The translations under genes were made by a program, and so were the position numbers. The notes beneath the pieces were generated by a model. It was not told the DNA's origin. It searched no databases and worked only from the letters and a program-made list of their open reading frames with translations. Positions 3,932 through 6,042 of a stretch of DNA of 6,042 bases are shown in pieces (positions within the stretch are counted from its first letter, which is position 1; each line of letters opens with the position of its first letter). The stretch spans positions 1-6,042 of the forward strand of contig CAMBYJ010000117.1 of assembly GCA_945872015.1 (NCBI GenBank), in the 5' to 3' direction. This stretch comes from Chitinophaga pinensis (GTDB taxonomy: Bacteria; Bacteroidota; Bacteroidia; AKYH767-A; OLB10).

Positions 3932-6042
3932 ATGAAAAAACTACTACTTGCAGTTTTCTGCTGCATAGGTGCATTTTTGATGACCACTCAAACTGCATCG
4001 GCAACCCACTTAATGGGTGGTAATATGACCTATGAATATTTAGGTCTTAATTCGGGTACTGGATTATATGATTATCGTGTTACGTTAAAAATTTATCGAT
4101 TGTGCGATCCAGGTAGTTCGCAATTACCAAATAGCACCTCTTTGGGAGTTTATCAGGATAATCCCGGCAATCCTGCTTTGAAGCAACGTATTGCTCTTGC
4201 AACATTAAACCTGATTTCGCAGCAAGCGATAGTGCCTCCTAACGCTGGGGCTAGCTGTTCTTTTGCTCCAAACGTTTGTGTTGAAGAAGGTGTTTATCAA
4301 ACTACAATTTCAGTTCCTGCAAATACTACAGGATATTATTTCATGGCTGATCGTTGTTGTAGAAATAATAATATTGACAACTTAAACAATCCAGGTGCAA
4401 CGGGGCAAGCTTATTATGCCTATGCACCAAATCCAACAATTGATAATAATTCTCCAACCTTCGCTGTACCACCGGTTCCATTTATTTGTGCAAATGACAC
4501 TGTAAGTATTTTAAATCAAGCAATTGATGTAGATGGTGATTCATTAAGTTATGCATTCGTAACGCCATTTGCAGGTATATCAAGCTCAGGTAATCCAAAT
4601 CCACAAGCTCCTACGAATTACACATGGCCAATTCCAACAGTTACTTACGCGAATAATTTTAGTAACTCGACACCGTTTGGATTAAATAGTTTTGCTACAA
4701 TGGATCCTGCAACAGGTTTAGGTGTTTATGTTTCACCAAATCAAGGTTATTATGTTGTTGCAATTGAAATAAGTGAATATCGCAACGGTGTTTTAATTGG
4801 TGTCTCAAGATTAGATATTCAGATTATTGTAATTACTTGCCCTGTTAACCCTGCTCCAGCTTTAGCTAGCAATCAAACAACTTACACAATTCAAGAAGGT
4901 CAAACACTTTGCTTCAATGTTGGATACACGGATCCGAATGGTGATAGTTTATTTTTAACACATACTGGAGATATTTTTAATTCTGCGCTTGTAAATCCAA
5001 CTGCAACATTACCCAATGTATCTGCTGACTCTGTAATAAGTGCTCAATTCTGCTGGTCAACTTCATGTAATCAAGGAAGAACAACTCCATATCAGTTTTC
5101 TACTTCTGCAACAGATAATGGTTGTCCTGCTAAAGTCACAAATACCGTATACACGATAAATGTATTAAATACTCAAGCGCCAACAGTAATGAATGGCCCT
5201 GATACATTGTGTTTAAATGCTGCAACGGGTATCGCTTATTCTGTTTCGTCTACTTCTGGTTATACTTACCAATGGTTAGTTACTAATGGAACACAAATTT
5301 CAGGATCAACTACGGCTAGTGCAGGAGTTACATTTGCCAATACAGGATTAGCAACTGTAAGTGTAGTTGCATTAAATTCTTTTGGTTGTCCTTCTGACAC
5401 ACTTAGAAAAACAGTATTTATAAAACCGCAACCAACAGTTGCTGCTGGAACCGATGTTTCATTTTGCTCAGGTGGTTCAGCTACATTAGGAGCCTCTACA
5501 ACAAGTGGCTATACTTACTCGTGGTCGCCTGCAACAAACTTAAGCAGTAGTACAGTATCAAACCCTGTTGTTACTATTATTAATTCGGGGACAACTCCAA
5601 CATCCACAAGTTATATCTTAACATCAACTCTTAACGGTTGTACCAATAAAGATACTGTAGTTGTAACTTCAAATCCATTTCCTGTTGCTAATGCTGGTAA
5701 CAATACATCTATCTGCAGTGGTGCAAGTGCACCGTTGGGAACATTATCAACATCTGGATTTACTTATTCATGGGCTCCAGGATCAGGATTAAGCAACAAT
5801 GCTATTTCAAATCCTGTGTTCTCATTAACAAACACTGGCATTACGCCTGACACATTACAATATGTGGTTTTAGTTGCAAATGGATTTGCATGTAGCACAA
5901 CAGATACTGTTCAAGTAGTTGTAAGACCAGTACCGACTGCAGTAGCTGGTAATGATATAATTTTTTGCTCTGGAGCGAGCGGAACAATTGGTTCTGGCAG
6001 CACGAGTGGTTATACTTACAGTTGGACACCTTCAACAGGATT
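3932..6042 (+). CDS. Large secreted Ig-like repeat surface protein, probable T9SS adhesin (3' end outside window)
   Basis: The frame is open without a stop for 703 codons and continues past the window. The N-terminus is a signal peptide (MKKLLLAVFCCIG, then ASA with probable cleavage after Ala24). The mature protein starts THLMGGNMTYEYLG, a hallmark of large Bacteroidota surface proteins, and residues 25-303 continue this conserved region with DRCCRNNNI (about 140-148) and DVDGDSLSY (199-207). Residues 304-416 contain DPNGDSLFLT (334-343) and look cadherin-like with possible calcium binding. From about 417 four Ig-like repeats follow, resembling the Ig-like domains associated with CHU_C/T9SS proteins. 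Related proteins are usually thousands of residues long and end in a gliding-motility-associated or T9SS C-terminal domain; that end is not visible, so secretion by T9SS and a role in adhesion or gliding are inference. Composition is Thr/Ser/Asn-rich with few charges, typical of exported repeat proteins. Confidence 0.9.
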   Translation, partial: MKKLLLAVFCCIGAFLMTTQTASATHLMGGNMTYEYLGLNSGTGLYDYRVTLKIYRLCDPGSSQLPNSTSLGVYQDNPGNPALKQRIALATLNLISQQAIVPPNAGASCSFAPNVCVEEGVYQTTISVPANTTGYYFMADRCCRNNNIDNLNNPGATGQAYYAYAPNPTIDNNSPTFAVPPVPFICANDTVSILNQAIDVDGDSLSYAFVTPFAGISSSGNPNPQAPTNYTWPIPTVTYANNFSNSTPFGLNSFATMDPATGLGVYVSPNQGYYVVAIEISEYRNGVLIGVSRLDIQIIVITCPVNPAPALASNQTTYTIQEGQTLCFNVGYTDPNGDSLFLTHTGDIFNSALVNPTATLPNVSADSVISAQFCWSTSCNQGRTTPYQFSTSATDNGCPAKVTNTVYTINVLNTQAPTVMNGPDTLCLNAATGIAYSVSSTSGYTYQWLVTNGTQISGSTTASAGVTFANTGLATVSVVALNSFGCPSDTLRKTVFIKPQPTVAAGTDVSFCSGGSATLGASTTSGYTYSWSPATNLSSSTVSNPVVTIINSGTTPTSTSYILTSTLNGCTNKDTVVVTSNPFPVANAGNNTSICSGASAPLGTLSTSGFTYSWAPGSGLSNNAISNPVFSLTNTGITPDTLQYVVLVANGFACSTTDTVQVVVRPVPTAVAGNDIIFCSGASGTIGSGSTSGYTYSWTPSTG
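5180..6042 (+). repeat. Four tandem Ig-like repeats of about 83 residues within the large surface protein
   Basis: The units span residues 417-500, 501-583, 584-667 and 668 onward; the last is cut by the window. The marker S-G-[YF]-T-Y-x-W occurs at residues 442, 525, 608 and 692, a spacing of 83, 83 and 84. Units 2-4 begin with P-x-x-x-A-G-x-[DN] followed by C-S-G. Each complete unit has one early and one late cysteine 58-59 residues apart (427/486, 512/570, 595/654), suggesting one disulfide per domain. DNA identity between units is moderate, with silent differences in the conserved motif, so the duplications are not recent. Confidence 0.85.

Noticed and set aside
5841..6035. Open frame of 64 codons on the - strand
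   Set aside because: It is a shadow of the repeat region of the large surface protein.
5180..6042. Periodic repeats considered as a CRISPR array or DNA-level satellite
   Set aside because: The period is about 250 bases, in frame, and conserved as protein motifs with silent differences; these are protein domains.

Overview
The window looks like chromosome of a member of the Bacteroidota. The DNA is A+T-rich, the genes lack clear Shine-Dalgarno sequences, and several starts are preceded by matches to the phylum's -7 promoter element TAnnTTTG. The protein families fit as well: an Omp28-like lipoprotein, lipoproteins with short Bacteroidota-style signal peptides, and a very large secreted protein with Ig-like repeats of the type exported by the type IX secretion system (T9SS). 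Everything recognised lies on the + strand. The sequence does not support a genus.

Layout. (1) 1-857: the Omp28-related lipoprotein, complete except that the A of its ATG falls just before the window, followed by a strong intrinsic terminator (878-907). (2) 1024-1479: a small secreted protein with four cysteines, function unknown. (3) 1480-1574: a structured intergenic stretch with two hairpins that share the same CCGTAA loop, then a 14-nt perfect palindrome just before the next start. (4) 1575-2177: a lipoprotein of unknown function whose C-terminal part may be a thioredoxin-like fold without its CxxC. (5) 2293-3471: a glutaryl-CoA dehydrogenase retaining the specific active-site residues, with its own promoter. 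(6) 3606-3676: tRNA-Cys(GCA) with a promoter and a terminator. (7) 3932 to the window edge: the first 703 residues of a very large surface or adhesin-like protein. It has a signal peptide, a conserved N-terminal region, a cadherin-like stretch and at least four tandem Ig-like repeats of about 83 residues; the 3' end lies outside the window.

The genes do not form one pathway. Four of the five proteins carry export signals, so much of the window serves the cell envelope; the dehydrogenase is cytoplasmic catabolism and the tRNA is housekeeping. The boundaries (terminators at 878-907 and 3680-3716, promoters near 2224-2254 and 3559-3591) suggest mostly separate transcription units, though the genes at 1024 and 1575 could be cotranscribed. 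I saw no mobile element, CRISPR array or defence system. The least explained part is the leader at 1480-1574 and the two unknown secreted proteins on either side of it.
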